Source: Mytilus trossulus (Eukaryota > Mollusca > Bivalvia > Mytilida > Mytilidae). Taken from it: a stretch of DNA of 64,000 nucleotides. Position 1 is the first letter of the stretch. Each line of letters starts with the position of its first letter. The DNA lies in assembly GCF_036588685.1 (NCBI RefSeq), contig NC_086382.1:66200929-66264928 (forward strand), in the 5' to 3' direction. Below, piece by piece: positions 25,961 to 37,892 of the stretch. The notes beneath the pieces are model-generated. The model did no database searches. It was not told where the DNA came from and saw only the letters and a program-made list of their open reading frames with translations. The translations under genes were made by a program, and so were the position numbers.

Positions 25961-27323
25961 TGGAGAGGGGGTGGGGGGTAGTGTTACCATTGACTCTGGG
26001 TCCTAAAGCACCGGAATGCCTACATATTCATAGTGGACATACTTTTAGATTTTACCGTACATATACTTTTATCACAATATACATGTAGTAATTTCGTATG
26101 AACGCTGAACTTTTAGATTTTTAAGAGCAAACATTTTTAAAACATAGAGCTTTTAATACGTATTTTAACCAGGCAAAGCCGCTCTCTCTCTCTATATATA
26201 TATATATTCCGTATGTGAGGACATTCTAGATTTTAGATTATAAACGATTAATAAGATGCCGTTTTTATATATTAACACAAAAAACCCGTGTGGATAGACT
26301 TGTTTTAACATTGATAAAAATCGCCATGAACTTTTAATCATAATACACATGAATTTTAAAATGTTGGGAGGTGTCGTTGCGGATTGCAAACATTAGCTTT
26401 AGTGATATTCATATATGTAAATAATGTACATAATGGTGGAAGGATGATCCAAAAAATTCATGGATATATGGGACCCACAGACACAGCACCAATGTAAATA
26501 ATGAGCACCGCCACCCAAAGCACCTGTTCAACACACAGAAACTGTGTGGTTCTCCTTTGAAGGGGGTAAAGATACAGAGGTAAGGTAAGGATACCGAATT
26601 GTACATACATTAATAGGTAAATTGACGTGGCGTGGGGTTATGTTTAATTTGTTTAATGGAAATCAACGCGATATAATCATATTAAAGATTATAATTGTTT
26701 TTTTTCAACGCAGCGTTATATGAAGGTCCAACTTAAAAAATATCATTATATTACGTCTAGAAAGAGGCAAAAATACATCCTTAAAATTAGAACTCATCCA
26801 GATATAGTCAGGTTTCCATATTAATCTAAGCACTATAGATTTTAATTAATGTGCTAATAAAATAATCAAATGGGTGCGGTTTAACGTCACGATACAGCAC
26901 ATGCAACACTATTCGAAGTACGAAAATCATAGTTATCATTTGACCTTTTCTTAGCTTGTCTTTTTTTCTTCAGTATCATGATTTATTCTAGTTGACCGTA
27001 ATGGAATATAAGTTGTGTCGTAGGTGATCAGTGATAAGTTGATAGGATAACATGGATAATGTGTTTAGCTTTAGAATTTGCCATTTGGTACGGGACTTCA
27101 AGTCTTTAGTTTTCTGAGGATTTCAGTATTAAAATTGTAATTTTACTTTTTATTCCGACCGTCACCGCAAACCTGTCTCCTATTCGCCATTTGTGACCTT
27201 ACTAAATACAATCACTGGATTTTTACTTTCACAAATATCTTTACGGATGCCAAAATATAGGTCAGGAACTGCTGACTCATCCGGAACATTTTTACTTTCC
27301 GAAACACATCTCCATTATTAGTT
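25961..27323. other. Spacer between LINE and C1q cluster
   Basis: AT-rich. It contains a CTCTCTCTCT/ATATATAT microsatellite at about 26182-26208 and no supported gene. Part of it may be the 3' UTR of the LINE. Confidence 0.4.
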
Positions 27324-27563
27324 TTATGTGTTCTGTTTTGTTTTAAGTCCGTCTGTAATTTTAAAATAGGCCAGTTTTTCGTCGTTTTTTATTTTGTAAT
27401 GGTATTGTCTAATTATATCGGATATGGTTTGCGATTGCGACATTGGTATTCCTTCATTTTTATCAGATCTGCATTCAAATGCCTGCGGAATCACTAGAAA
27501 TAATACACCCAATATAATACAGAGACACCACAAACGTGTGAGGAAGTCGCCCAGTGCTACCAC
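27324..27563 (-). CDS. Possible exon with a hydrophobic segment (unrecognised)
   Basis: A 79-codon frame without ATG contains LWCLCIILGVLFLVIPQAFE, a good membrane or signal-like segment, followed by a polar stretch ending in TAA. It could be one exon of a membrane or secreted protein, with an acceptor such as TTGAAG|TGG near 27563. I see no neighbouring exon and recognise no family. It could be chance. Confidence 0.2.
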   Translation of the reverse strand: MVALGDFLTRLWCLCIILGVLFLVIPQAFECRSDKNEGIPMSQSQTISDIIRQYHYKIKNDEKLAYFKITDGLKTKQNT

Positions 27564-27810
27564 TTCAATAGTTATTTAAAAATATTGAGATTTGTTTTGT
27601 TTAAAAATTATAAAATTATAAGTCCTAGACATATTAATGTGTACAAAGTACTAATTTATTCAACTGCTGTCCGATTTGTTAGATAGCAAAACCACTATCT
27701 ATTAAACTAGACAACACAAGTGTTATCTTTAGAACTTAACTGACCCTTAATTGAACATTGTGTTAAACACGTTCTTTTTTTCGAAATGCAGTTTTTTTCT
27801 AAGTGTTCTT

Positions 27811-28863
27811 ATGAGTTTTACTTTAGTAATGGCGGTAAGGGGTTATGACCTTCAAACTCTTTGGGATAAAATGGAAGCGAACGAAAAAGTTACTACGAAC
27901 GAGATTTCTAGACTAACTCAGGAAGTTACTAGATTGCGATCGAATGAAAACAGACAAATGGCAGAAATATCTTATCTGAAAACAGAAGTTAATAATTTAA
28001 AGTTATGGAAAGGAACAATTGAAAAACTTAGCGGTAAGTATATTCCAAATAGTTATTTTGTAATTCTGTATAGATGGCTCACATCATTATAAAACAATGT
28101 CTAATTGTCGAAATTGGCTGTTGGAAGTGTAACAAAAAAAGATTTGGTTTTCAAAACACCGACTTGTATAGTTCATAAATAAACCATTGTACACGGACCT
28201 TGTCAAACAAAAATTTAAATAACGAAATTTCCGAACTCCGAGGAAAATTCAAAACGGTGAGTCCGTAATCATTTAGAAAAATCGAAATCTCAAACACATC
28301 AAACAGATTATAACAAAACATGTAACTGTAGGCTGTCAATAAGAAAGAATGAAAAAAAAGTTAGGCATCAAAATATCATGTTTCACTTTTCAGAACCACA
28401 AAATCGGTTTGAAAGACTTTTGCTTTCAAACTCACATCCAGACGCTGGTGTTGCATTTTCAGCTTACAAATCTTCTTCATTTAACGCCGCATCGTTCGGA
28501 ACGCATAGGGAACTTGTTTATGATAAAACAGAATGCAATGTTGGTAATGGCTATAGTACATTTACGGGAACTTTTACTGCTACAATCTCTGGAACATATG
28601 CATTCACTTGGACAACGTGCGCTGGTGGTGATAGTGGTGCCATAGGAATAGAACTAGTGATAAATAACATGGTTCATGGGATTTTGTGGACCGATTCACA
28701 AACACCTGGAGACGAGGAATGCTCGACTGGATTTATCATACGTACTCTTAATAACGGCGATGCTGTCTTCACAAGATCACAAAATAGAGCTGCCCTTCAT
28801 TCCGGTACCATTCGAAGTGATGAGTTCATGAGAACAACATTCTCTGGTTGGCGTTTGTTCTAA
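27811..28863 (+). CDS. C1q domain-containing protein 1
   Basis: Two exons, 27811-28033 and 28394-28863, in phase 1, give 230 residues. Residues 10-74 are a coiled coil with heptad-like Leu/Ile (LQTLWDKMEANEKV). The C1q domain fills exon 2: AFSAYKSSSF, ELVYDKTECNVG, YSTFTGTFTATISGTYAFTW, and the closing TTFSGWRLF. C1qDC proteins of mussels are secreted lectin-like pattern-recognition molecules. The ATG at 27811 leaves only about nine residues before the conserved GYDLQ. A better ATG at 27786 is out of frame because of a run of seven T, so the signal peptide is disrupted in this assembly. AATAAA overlaps the stop (28862-28867). It is paralogous to 31392-34841. Confidence 0.85.
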
Positions 28864-31391
28864 TAAATATTAACTGAAACAATCAGTTTGCTTAGTTAGT
28901 ATATACTTAAAGCCATATATAATGGCTTACGATATGTAGCCTAGCCGGTGAAATGTGATAACGCTCCCCTCTATCATACGAACTAGCCAATAAAGGCAAC
29001 AGTAGTATACCGCTGTTCAAAACTCATAAATCTATGGACAAAAAAAAAAAAAAATCGGGGTAACAAACTTAAACCAAGGGAAACGCATTAAATATATTAT
29101 CACCGATGAAAAGTTTAACGTTATGGCCAAATAATTTACGCAAAATAAGTTTCATATCAGTCGACACACATGTACGTTAAAGTTATGTTTGTAGACTGTT
29201 GTTTGTATTTTGCTGGAGTTTTTTTATGTTTTGCCATGTCATTGTTATTTCGCTTTTGACCTTTGAGTTTGACTATTCCATGATATCTTCCGCCTCCCAC
29301 TTTATTGGGATTTGAATAAATGTGTAACATAGAAAAAATGTACGTGAATGCTATTAAAATGATTACTTTATCTTTATTTTTATTTCAGTTATAAGGGTAT
29401 GTTTAGTCAGTCCATTAAACTCTTAACATATGCGATTGTTTCGTAATTTTTGATTCCATTGCTTTTTTTCCTACGAACTGTGACAGTTCATCATTTACGA
29501 AAAGTAGGGGATGAAGTATACAAAACGAGATAAAAATCAGAGTCCAAATAATCGTCGACGAAGATAAAAACAATTATAGTTTTAGAGTTTGTACACCAGT
29601 AAAGATTGTTGGATTACCGAAGTTACTGTACTGTACTAAGGTACCGTTAATTTTATTACTGTAGATGTACGCATTAGAAAACTGTTCGATGCCACTACTG
29701 GTGGACGTTTCGTCCACAATGATATCACCAGCCCAGTAGTCAGCACTTGTGGTCATTTTTTATAAATTTTCTGTTTACAAACTTTGAATTTTTAGAAAAA
29801 GTAAGGATTTTCTTATCACAGGCATAGATTACTTTAGCCGTATTTGACACAACTGTTTGAAATTTTGGATCCTCAATGCTCTTCAACCTTATACTTGTTT
29901 GGCATAAGAACTATTTTGATGTAAGCGTCACTGATGAGTCTTTTTTAGACGAAACGCGTGTACTAGATTATAATATTTGTACCTTTGATAACTAATTATA
30001 GAATAGTTGCGGTAATTTTCAAAAGGATTCGTATTAAAAAAAAAGGCTTTTTCCTTTATTGGAATAATTCGGTGTTTGAAATAAGGCAAAACAATAGCTA
30101 GTCAGTTAGAGGAGACATACTACAATCTGTGTTGTTGATATGTTTTATTATGAAGTACAAAAGGTTTCATCCAAAAAAAAGTAGAGTACAAAAATACCGA
30201 ACTCTGAGGAAATAGCAAACTCAAAAGCTCAAACACATCAAACGAAGTGATAAAAAATGTCATATTCCTGACTTATTTCTAAAAATATCCCATACTAAGT
30301 CAGGCAGTTTTAGCAAATAGCTCGTTTCTATATATATTTATATATTGGTCTTTGTTTTTGTTGCACTTCAATGTTCAAGTTAATGCTTTGTGTTCCTCTC
30401 ATAGTTGCTGTTATCCCCTCGGTTTAAATTTGTTTCCGGATTTGTTTTCTCACAATCGATTAATGACAGCTGAATACTATTGTTGCCTTTATTTGGTACA
30501 AACATTGTCTCATGTAGAAAATGGTGTATTAAATCTGGTTTTATAGACAGCTAATCCTCACCCTTACAACATTTGGTATCTCAGACCCAAACAGATAAAG
30601 GACAGAGAACCAGTCTAACTAAACCTCCCAAACATAATGTTGGACTTATGAGATTTGAATCAAGACAAATGTAAAGATGGTTGAATTCGAGTCATTTTAA
30701 ATTAATGAATACAGATCGTAACGTCAGCTGAACTTTCATCAAAACAACGACAGCATGCATACGAATATATTATACATGAATTAAACGAGATAATTTGAAA
30801 ACCTAACCAAGGCAGCAACCAACTGCATTTTTTTAGTACAGAAATAGTACCTATGCAAAAGTAGCTGTGTAGGAGAAATAATTACCGATACTAAAATTAT
30901 TATAGGTTTACTGGTTTTTATGTAATTCTTATAGACTCAGGAACATAGTTTGACGAAATCCATACATTTGTCTTTGAATGACACCTAGAGATAAAATCAG
31001 CCGTGATTTTTTTTAATCATGACGAAGCGACAGCTTTAAAATTGATCAATCTTCTAACCCTGACTGATAAGAGAAAACTGGAACACGAACAATGTAAGCA
31101 TTAAACCTGAGCCTATTGTCATTGATTTCTATACTTCTTAATTTGTGATGTTTTCTCTCATAAATTAGTCTATTGATTTTTGTTTGTTTGAATCTATTTC
31201 AATTTTTGGGATAGCAGGACCGTTCACAGTTAAATCTATGGTATTGGGTTTTTCATTCGTTACTGTTGTAGTACGATGACCTAAAGTTATGATCGCCTGC
31301 CCGACTTTTTAGACACCATACTTTAACTTTATCATTTTTATCTCTAGATGTAAACTGACCTATAACTCGATGCGTTGGTGATTATCACAAA
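28864..31391. other. Intergenic stretch between the C1q paralogues
   Basis: AT-rich, with a run of A near 29040, one good copy of the hammerhead-core repeat (29915-29990), and no supported gene. A 60-codon minus-strand frame at 29574-29756 could be a fragment but has no recognisable motif. Confidence 0.45.
29915..29990 (+). repeat. Dispersed repeat with hammerhead-like core (copy B)
   Basis: AAGCGTCACTGATGAGTC and onward: CTGATGA at 29931-29937, a GTCT..AGAC stem with a short loop, then GAAAC at 29951-29955, followed by ACGCGTGTACTAG. Both core blocks match the hammerhead consensus. The outer stem is not obvious. Confidence 0.6.
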
Positions 31392-31724
31392 ATGCTTTCT
31401 TGTGGAAGTCTTCTCTTAGCTTTTAGCTTAATTAACGTGTTTGTGCAGGGGTATGATATTCAAAACCTTTGGACTAAAATGGAATTGTATGAAGCGAACG
31501 AAAAAGTGATGATGAGCGAGATATTTAGACTGAACCAGAAAATTACTGAAATACGATTGAACGAAAAAAGTCAGAAGATAGAAATTAACAATTTGAAGTT
31601 ATGGAAAGGTACGGTTAAAGCTATGAACGGTAATTATAATTCTAGTTTTTCATTTTATGCAGTGAGAAAATAAAACTGCCTTGTTTTTCATAAGAACCTC
31701 TCCCACCCTCCTACTCCACAGTAT

Positions 31725-32453
31725 AACATTTAATTTAAAAGTTTAATCAACAAAGACCAATCGAAACAACATCTGATCAACAAATTTAATAATACTTTTA
31801 GATATTTGGATGATATTTTGGCTCTCAATAATGACGACTTCAGTATGTATACTCAAGAAATTTATCCTGTTGAACTTACTTTAAATAAAGCTAATATTAA
31901 CAATAACCACTGCCCTTTCCTCGATCTTGATATCTATATCACTAACGGAAAGCGTAATGCTAAAATTTATGATAAAAGAGATGATTTTTCATTTCCTATC
32001 GTCAATTATTCATTTTTAGATGGTGACCTTCCCTTGTCACCATCTTACGGTGTTTATATATCTCAACTTGTACGATTCGCTCGTGTTTGTAACAATGTTT
32101 TAAATTTTAACGAGAGAAATTTATGTATTACTGAAAAGTTATTACACCAGGGTTTTCGATATCACAAACTCGGCAAAACATTTACTAAATTTTATCATCG
32201 GTATAAGGACAGCATTCGTAAATATAGCTCAACATGCAGACTTCTTATACGTTTAGGTATTTCACATCCCATTTTTTATGGAAATATTCCTCATAACGCA
32301 CAAAAATGTAAGTATTCACCGCAGAAACTTACTAAACCTTTAAATAGACTTATTAAGACAGAATATAGTTACGATACTGTTGTCAGGTCATTAAAGATTG
32401 CATATTTTGGCGTTAATATTGATTCACTTATAGGGTCTTTGCATCGGAACTAA
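31725..32453 (+). pseudogene. Truncated reverse transcriptase (YLDD to C-terminus)
   Basis: The frame begins near LINKDQSKQHLINKFN and reaches RYLDDILALNND, where YLDD is the catalytic RT motif. It continues with CPFLDLDIYITNG, KIYDKRDDFSFPIVNY, SYGVYISQLVRFARV and LLHQGFRYHKL and stops at 32451. The FLD..I..G....IYDKRDDF block resembles the region after the YxDD motif in Penelope-like RTs. No GIY-YIG domain follows. Everything 5' of the palm is missing. Assignment to the Penelope group is an inference from motif order. Confidence 0.5.
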
Positions 32454-32950
32454 ACACATTTATTAAAAAACAGTTGTTGGCATGACACGGGTTATGTTCT
32501 TCTCATATTGTAATGATGGTATGATACTAAACCCCTAACGGGAAGGATTGTGCCTGATATTCATATGAAGAAATCATAATATTTCAATCAGTTTAATTGA
32601 AGTATGGAGCTGGCATGTCAGTTAACTGCTAGTAGTCTGTTGTTATCTATGTATAATTGTCATTTTGTTTATTTTCTTTGGTTACATCTTCTGACATCAG
32701 ACTCGGACTTCTTTTGAATTGAATTTAAATGTACGTATTGTTATGCGTTTACTTTTCTACATTGGCTAGAGGTATAGGGGAGGGTTGAGATCTCATAAAC
32801 ATGTAAAACCCCGCCGCATGTTTGCGCCTGTCCCAAGTCAGCAGCCTCTGGTCTTTGTTAGTCTTGTATTATTTAATTTTAGTTTCTTGTGTACAATTTG
32901 GAAATAAGTTTATTATATGTTGTTCCTATGGCCATTATCTACAAAAGGGT
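31725..32950 (+). mobile_element. 3' fragment of a Penelope-type reverse transcriptase element
   Basis: An open frame starts inside an RT palm and is followed by a noncoding 3' part with AACCCCGCCGCATGT and CTGTCCCAAGTCAGCAGCC-type sequence. It lies in the intron of the second C1q gene, in the same orientation. Upstream RT domains are absent, so the copy is 5'-truncated. Confidence 0.55.
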
Positions 32951-33689
32951 GTCTCAGATTTCAGATGGAATGTATAGAACACATTTTACACATAATTAAA
33001 CATTATCTTCTTTTATTTGGTTAGGATGTTTACACTAATTACTGATTTATGAGAGAATGGAATACCATCGAGACAATCTGAGACACCATTTTGAAGCCCA
33101 TGATGTGTTGATTAAGATTTCGTTAAAATTGTCTGTATAGTTAAAGAGATGATAGAGCTAAATTCATTCAAGTGAACTTACCCAGATTTTGCCACTAATT
33201 ACATAATAATTGATAACATAATGATTGCATGATAAAAATATTGCATTCATTTAAAAGATTAATCTTTTTATTTATCTAAATATGCCTTTTTTTTTAATTT
33301 TCTATGCATTCATAAGAAGGTTACAGATTTTCATAGGTAAGTGATTGGAAGTAAAAAAACCTTTGTATTGTGCTTCCTTAAATGACTGTACTTAAAAGGT
33401 TAGTGTTTATTTTTAATGTCCTAACCAAGGCCTCATTAAATTTGTTAAGAAGATGATATTGTCATCCAAATTAAACCGACAAACAATCTATTTTATCTCA
33501 AAACAACCTTTTAAACCAGCTGCCAATGGGTTTAATTTGACAATTATTTAGCATAGCTTGACAAACTAATACTTTATCAATTGATCTAAATGAAATGAAT
33601 AAAGTCCTCCATTGTGACATAATACATATTAAACAATTCAAACGAGAAAAAAACAATTATGGCATATTGTTTTTTATGAAAACGTTAAC

Positions 33690-33870
33690 GCAATAAATAA
33701 AAGAAAATGCGACGACCACTGCATTTCCGGTCAATGTCTTGTGACAGGTATACAGAGGATGTGTTTGGGTTGTTAACCTGGAATAGTCGTTTAACAGAAT
33801 AACATATGAACACAGTTTTAATTATAAAGATCAGATGAGAAAAACTAATCTCATCAGATCGATACAATGC
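33690..33870 (-). repeat. Mussel-type dispersed repeat, diverged copy
   Basis: The series GACCACTGCATTTCCGG, GTTGTTAACCTGG, GTCGTTTAACAGAATAACAT and TCATCAGATCGA parallels 54190-54370. It lies in the C1q-2 intron. Confidence 0.45.
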
Positions 33871-34841
33871 ACAAACACAATTATAGGTTTTTGCGCTTGA
33901 GACACTAAATGTATGTCCAAATCTGAGCTGGTTGTGAAAACTATTTCAATTTAAATAACAACTAATGTATCCAGGACAAAAATAGCAATCGGCTCACCTC
34001 ATAATGATTTACTAAATATATGTCATGATCATTCAGGAAAAAACATGATCTTGTGCTATGTAAAGTACTCGTATCGACAGAATGTACGACGATTCATTTT
34101 CAAAATTGAAAATAAGGTACTTAATAAAGTTATTTTAGTTATTTTCTTTATTACCAAATCTATATCTATACCGTAAAACAATATTCAGAGATCTGAAAAA
34201 AAATACAGTGTTGAAGTAGTAACTGTTGATAATTAATATATTTCATGGGTCATATCTGAATAAACCGACTAGATAAACAACACCACTGTAAAAGTAAGCA
34301 TCTTATATGTTTAATATACTTGAATGTCATTTATCCAATTCTCAAGCATATTCTTATCTTGTTTTGAATTTAAGAAACACAGAATCCTAATAAAAGACTC
34401 CTGCTCCCAACTACCAATCCAGACCCTGGAGTTGCATTTTCAGCATACAAATCATCCTCATTTAACTCGAGAACTTTCGGAGAACAACGGGAACTGGTTT
34501 ATGATAAAACCGAATGCAACGTCGCAAATTCCTACAGCACTTCAACAGGAATATTTACTGCTCCTATATCTGGAACATATGCATTCACCTGGACAACATG
34601 CGCTTAGGGTGATGATATTTCTGTAGGAATAGAATTAGTGATTAATAACATGGTCCATGGGTTAGTGTGGACTGAATCTCAATCAAAAGGAGAAGAGGAA
34701 TGTTCAAGTGGATTTGTCATACATACACTAAATACAGGCGATGCTGTGTTCACTCGGTCACAACCTCATGGATCAATCGGCACTATTAGTAGTGATCAGG
34801 ACACGAGGACGACATTCTCCGGTTGGCTTTTGTTTAAATGA

Positions 34842-36417
34842 ATATAAGCTTTGGATGATGTAGTTTCTTCATTTAATATATACAATGGTGCATGATGTGT
34901 ACCGTGGTAGTATACCTTAGTAGGCAAAATGTCGAAAATTATATTATCTAGTTCCCAAGAATATGTTTATGTAAACAGATGATGTGGTATTGTTGCCAAT
35001 GAGTCAGCTCTCCACAAGGGACCAAATGATAGAGAAATATACAGTTATCGATTACCGTAATGCTTTTATTATTACCGTAAGTCAGCTATAAAAAGCCCCG
35101 AATCCACAGATGTAAAACAATTCTAACGAGAAAACTGAAAACAATGAGTTTGTTTCTTCGAAATACGAAATACGAACAAATTCATTTTTCTCATTCTCAT
35201 TCTTTAATCCGTCAACAAGTTCAATTGCAATTCTTAACTCATAAATTATAAAACATGTATAAAGTGTGTGTCGAAAATCTTTTCATTTGTGTAGGTAAAA
35301 TACCAAGGGTTTATGGTGGGGTTCATAAAAACGAATACCATAAAAAACTATCGAATCTAAAATGAAACGGGCTCGTTTTGTAATAAGTTATAATTAAGGT
35401 TTTACCCAACACTTTCACTAAAATTAATTTGGCTAGTTTAATTTTCATAGAATTTACTTTGACCCTTTAACAAAAATATAAAAAAAATCAAAAATGTTGA
35501 ACCAACCATTTTGTCAGAAAAAATACAATGGTTATATAGCAGTTTGACAAACACCAATTTTGATCATTGAGAAGCTTAATATTCCTTTTACAACACAACG
35601 TTATTAAAACGTTTAGCTGACTTTACAGAGTTATCTCCTTGTAGTTTTGGGTACCACCTTAAGCAACATTTAATTGTGAATACAATAAGAAGATTTGATA
35701 TGAGTGACATCTCTCCATCCAAGTCGCAACAGATATATCCACATTACTTTTGTTTACTAAGAGCGTTTCGATGCAAGTTTTCTGAAAAGCAATTATATCA
35801 AACTTGGATGTTGCCTGACAACAATACAAGTAAGGTTCAGGTGATAATACATTAAAGCCCTTTTGATAGTTCCAATGATCTAAAGATAGATAAATTGTGC
35901 TTTGAAACTGTTCATCTTATAGATATACATAAGGTGTTATCCAATGATCTTTCTTTCTTATGATGACGAAACACATTAACAAATTTCAGATGTCTTCTTG
36001 TTATAGTGTTTTTATAAACGCTATTGTTTCGACAAACGAAAGAGACTTTCATTGTCGAAATCCGGATCTGGTGTAATACAAAATACGGACACCGTATGTT
36101 TGTGGCATAACATCGTGACCACAAGTTAAAATTTGTTTTCTGTTTAGTATTAAATTTATATTAAGATCCATTTTGTTACATCTGGTGATCAATTTTATTT
36201 GGCAATCGCCAATGGCAGTCAGCAGGGTTAAAGAACATCAGTTGTTCGACCTGTTAGTCAAATGCGTTTTGTTTAAATATATTTTAGGTTTGAACGTAGT
36301 TTTCAATTTAGACTCGTATATATATATATATATATAAAATGACTGAATAAATAGTCAACGATAAATCTTACGGGGCGATGGATCATATAAACATGATGCA
36401 GTACACTACATAATATA
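34842..36417. other. Intergenic stretch with a repeat copy
   Basis: No supported gene. 34975-35125 is a minus-orientation copy of the mussel-type repeat (ATTGTTGCCAATGAGTC, AAAGCCCCGAATC). A (TA)n run lies at 36317-36336. A minus-strand frame at 35912-36124 has no recognisable motif. Confidence 0.45.
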
Positions 36418-37047
36418 ATATATAACAAGTCTAAAAGAATACAACATCACCAAAAACACAATAAAACGAAACAATATGTTAGATATTTCGGATAACAGAT
36501 ATCCTTCTTCGGTAATTGCACGATGAAAAATGAATCATGTCAATTCAAATTAAGACTCTATCAAAATCTTGATTTATGCAATTTAAGCGAACGCTGGAAC
36601 AATTTTAAAATTTTCAAACACACCGCAAAGACTATAAAAATATGCCAAAAATAAAAAAAGTTATTTACGATGTGAACTGGCACAACTCTAAATTCCCAAA
36701 GGTGTTGACAGTTGAGATGTTAAACAACTGCGTGGAAATACAGTCCCAACCGATCTAAACTGGTATGATATTTAAAATATGACAACGGTAGGGCAGTTGC
36801 ATCAGAGACTGCGTATTTAAACATCTAAAAAATATAGTAATTTGATGATAAGAAAATTGAGTAATAAATGTTTACTAAGGTTAAGTAATAGAACGTGGCT
36901 GCGTACTTACACATCCTTGCCAACTGTAATAAAAACTTATATAATTCAAAAATTCCTGAAAGTGTAAGGGTCCAGTACGGAAGCCGTAGTAACTGGCCAC
37001 AAGTGATGACAGGAAATTAGTGATGGTAGGAAAAATGAGTGACTCTT

Positions 37048-37465
37048 CTATGTTTTTTCATTAATGCCCTCTGGGGAAACTGTCCTCAGCTTTCTTATCC
37101 AAAAACTTTCCCGAGCAAGTCTGTCGGCATTTGACCAATCCTCGTTGTGATCTATGATAGTGATGGTAAGTTTTTTAAGATCAGCTTGGGCATGCCCATG
37201 TGATCTTAAATGACGACTTACGGGGAGGTCGGGCTTGCATGTGTAGTCGCTACGATGACCATTCATGCGTTTGTTGAATGGCTGTTCTGTCTCGCCAACA
37301 TACTGCATGCCACATCGACACTGAAGAATGTATACAACATTCTGGGTTTTGCAAGTTACATTACAAAATATTGTGTACACAGACCCAGTGGAGTGGCAAG
37401 TAAATGTTTGAGTATTCACTATTTGTTGGCAAGTCAGACATCGTTTGTTACCACACGACTTGCAC
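37048..37465 (-). pseudogene. Penelope-like GIY-YIG endonuclease, left copy (5'-truncated)
   Basis: The minus strand encodes CLTCQQIVNTQTF, then TCKTQNVVYILQCRCG, MQYVGETEQPFNKRMNGHRS, and SFWIRKLRT, stopping at 37048. NVVYIL plus YVGET is the GIY-YIG signature and R..HRSD follows as usual. The two upstream Cys pairs match the linker seen before GIY-YIG in Penelope-like elements. The RT is missing. It differs from the right copy by one residue (Asn versus Lys in EDWS-ADRL). Confidence 0.75.
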
Positions 37466-37474
37466 TACAGGATG

Positions 37475-37892
37475 GTGCAAGTCGTGTGGTAACAAACGAT
37501 GTCTGACTTGCCAACAAATAGTGAATACTCAAACATTTACTTGCCACTCCACTGGGTCTGTGTACACAATATTTTGTAATGTAACTTGCAAAACCCAGAA
37601 TGTTGTATACATTCTTCAGTGTCGATGTGGCATGCAGTATGTTGGCGAGACAGAACAGCCATTCAACAAACGCATGAATGGTCATCGTAGCGACTACACA
37701 TGCAAGCCCGACCTCCCCGTAAGTCGTCATTTAAGATCACATGGGCATGCCCAAGCTGATCTTAAAAAACTTACCATCACTATCATAGATCACAACGAGG
37801 ATTGGTCAAAGGCCGACAGACTTGCTCGGGAAAGTTTTTGGATAAGAAAGCTGAGGACAGTTTCCCCAGAGGGCATTAATGAAAAAACATAG
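37475..37892 (+). pseudogene. Penelope-like GIY-YIG endonuclease, right copy (5'-truncated)
   Basis: Encodes CKSCGNKRCLTCQQ, TCKTQNVVYILQCRCG, YVGETEQPFNKRMNGHRSD, HLRSHGHA and ESFWIRKLRT, ending at 37892. Catalytic positions of GIY-YIG (VVYIL/YVGET, R, and a distal E) are present. The open frame continues leftward through the spacer into antisense sequence of the other arm, which is not meaningful. In an intact element this domain would cut target DNA for the upstream RT; here the RT is gone. Confidence 0.75.

Larger units (their letters stand above)
31392..34841 (+). pseudogene. C1q domain-containing protein 2, with in-frame TAG
   Basis: Exon 1 is 31392-31629: ATG, a convincing signal peptide LLLAFSLINVFVQG, then a coiled coil closely matching its paralogue (GYDIQNLWTKME). 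Exon 2 is 34375-34841. The phase-1 join gives 235 codons. The C1q domain reads AFSAYKSSSF, ELVYDKTECNVA, GTYAFTWTTCA, then TAG at 34605-34607 (codon 157), then GDD..VGIELVINNMVHG to TTFSGWLLF. The stop replaces a Gly found in the paralogue and removes about one third of the protein, including the last beta strands. The rest of the frame is undamaged, so the loss is recent, polymorphic, or a base-call error. Confidence 0.8.

Noticed and set aside
29574-29756. 60-codon minus-strand frame with balanced composition
   Set aside because: No motif, no splice partners and no neighbour context; left as undetermined.
37404-37474. N-terminal extension of the right GIY-YIG frame
   Set aside because: It reads through the spacer into antisense sequence of the other arm, a by-product of the palindrome.
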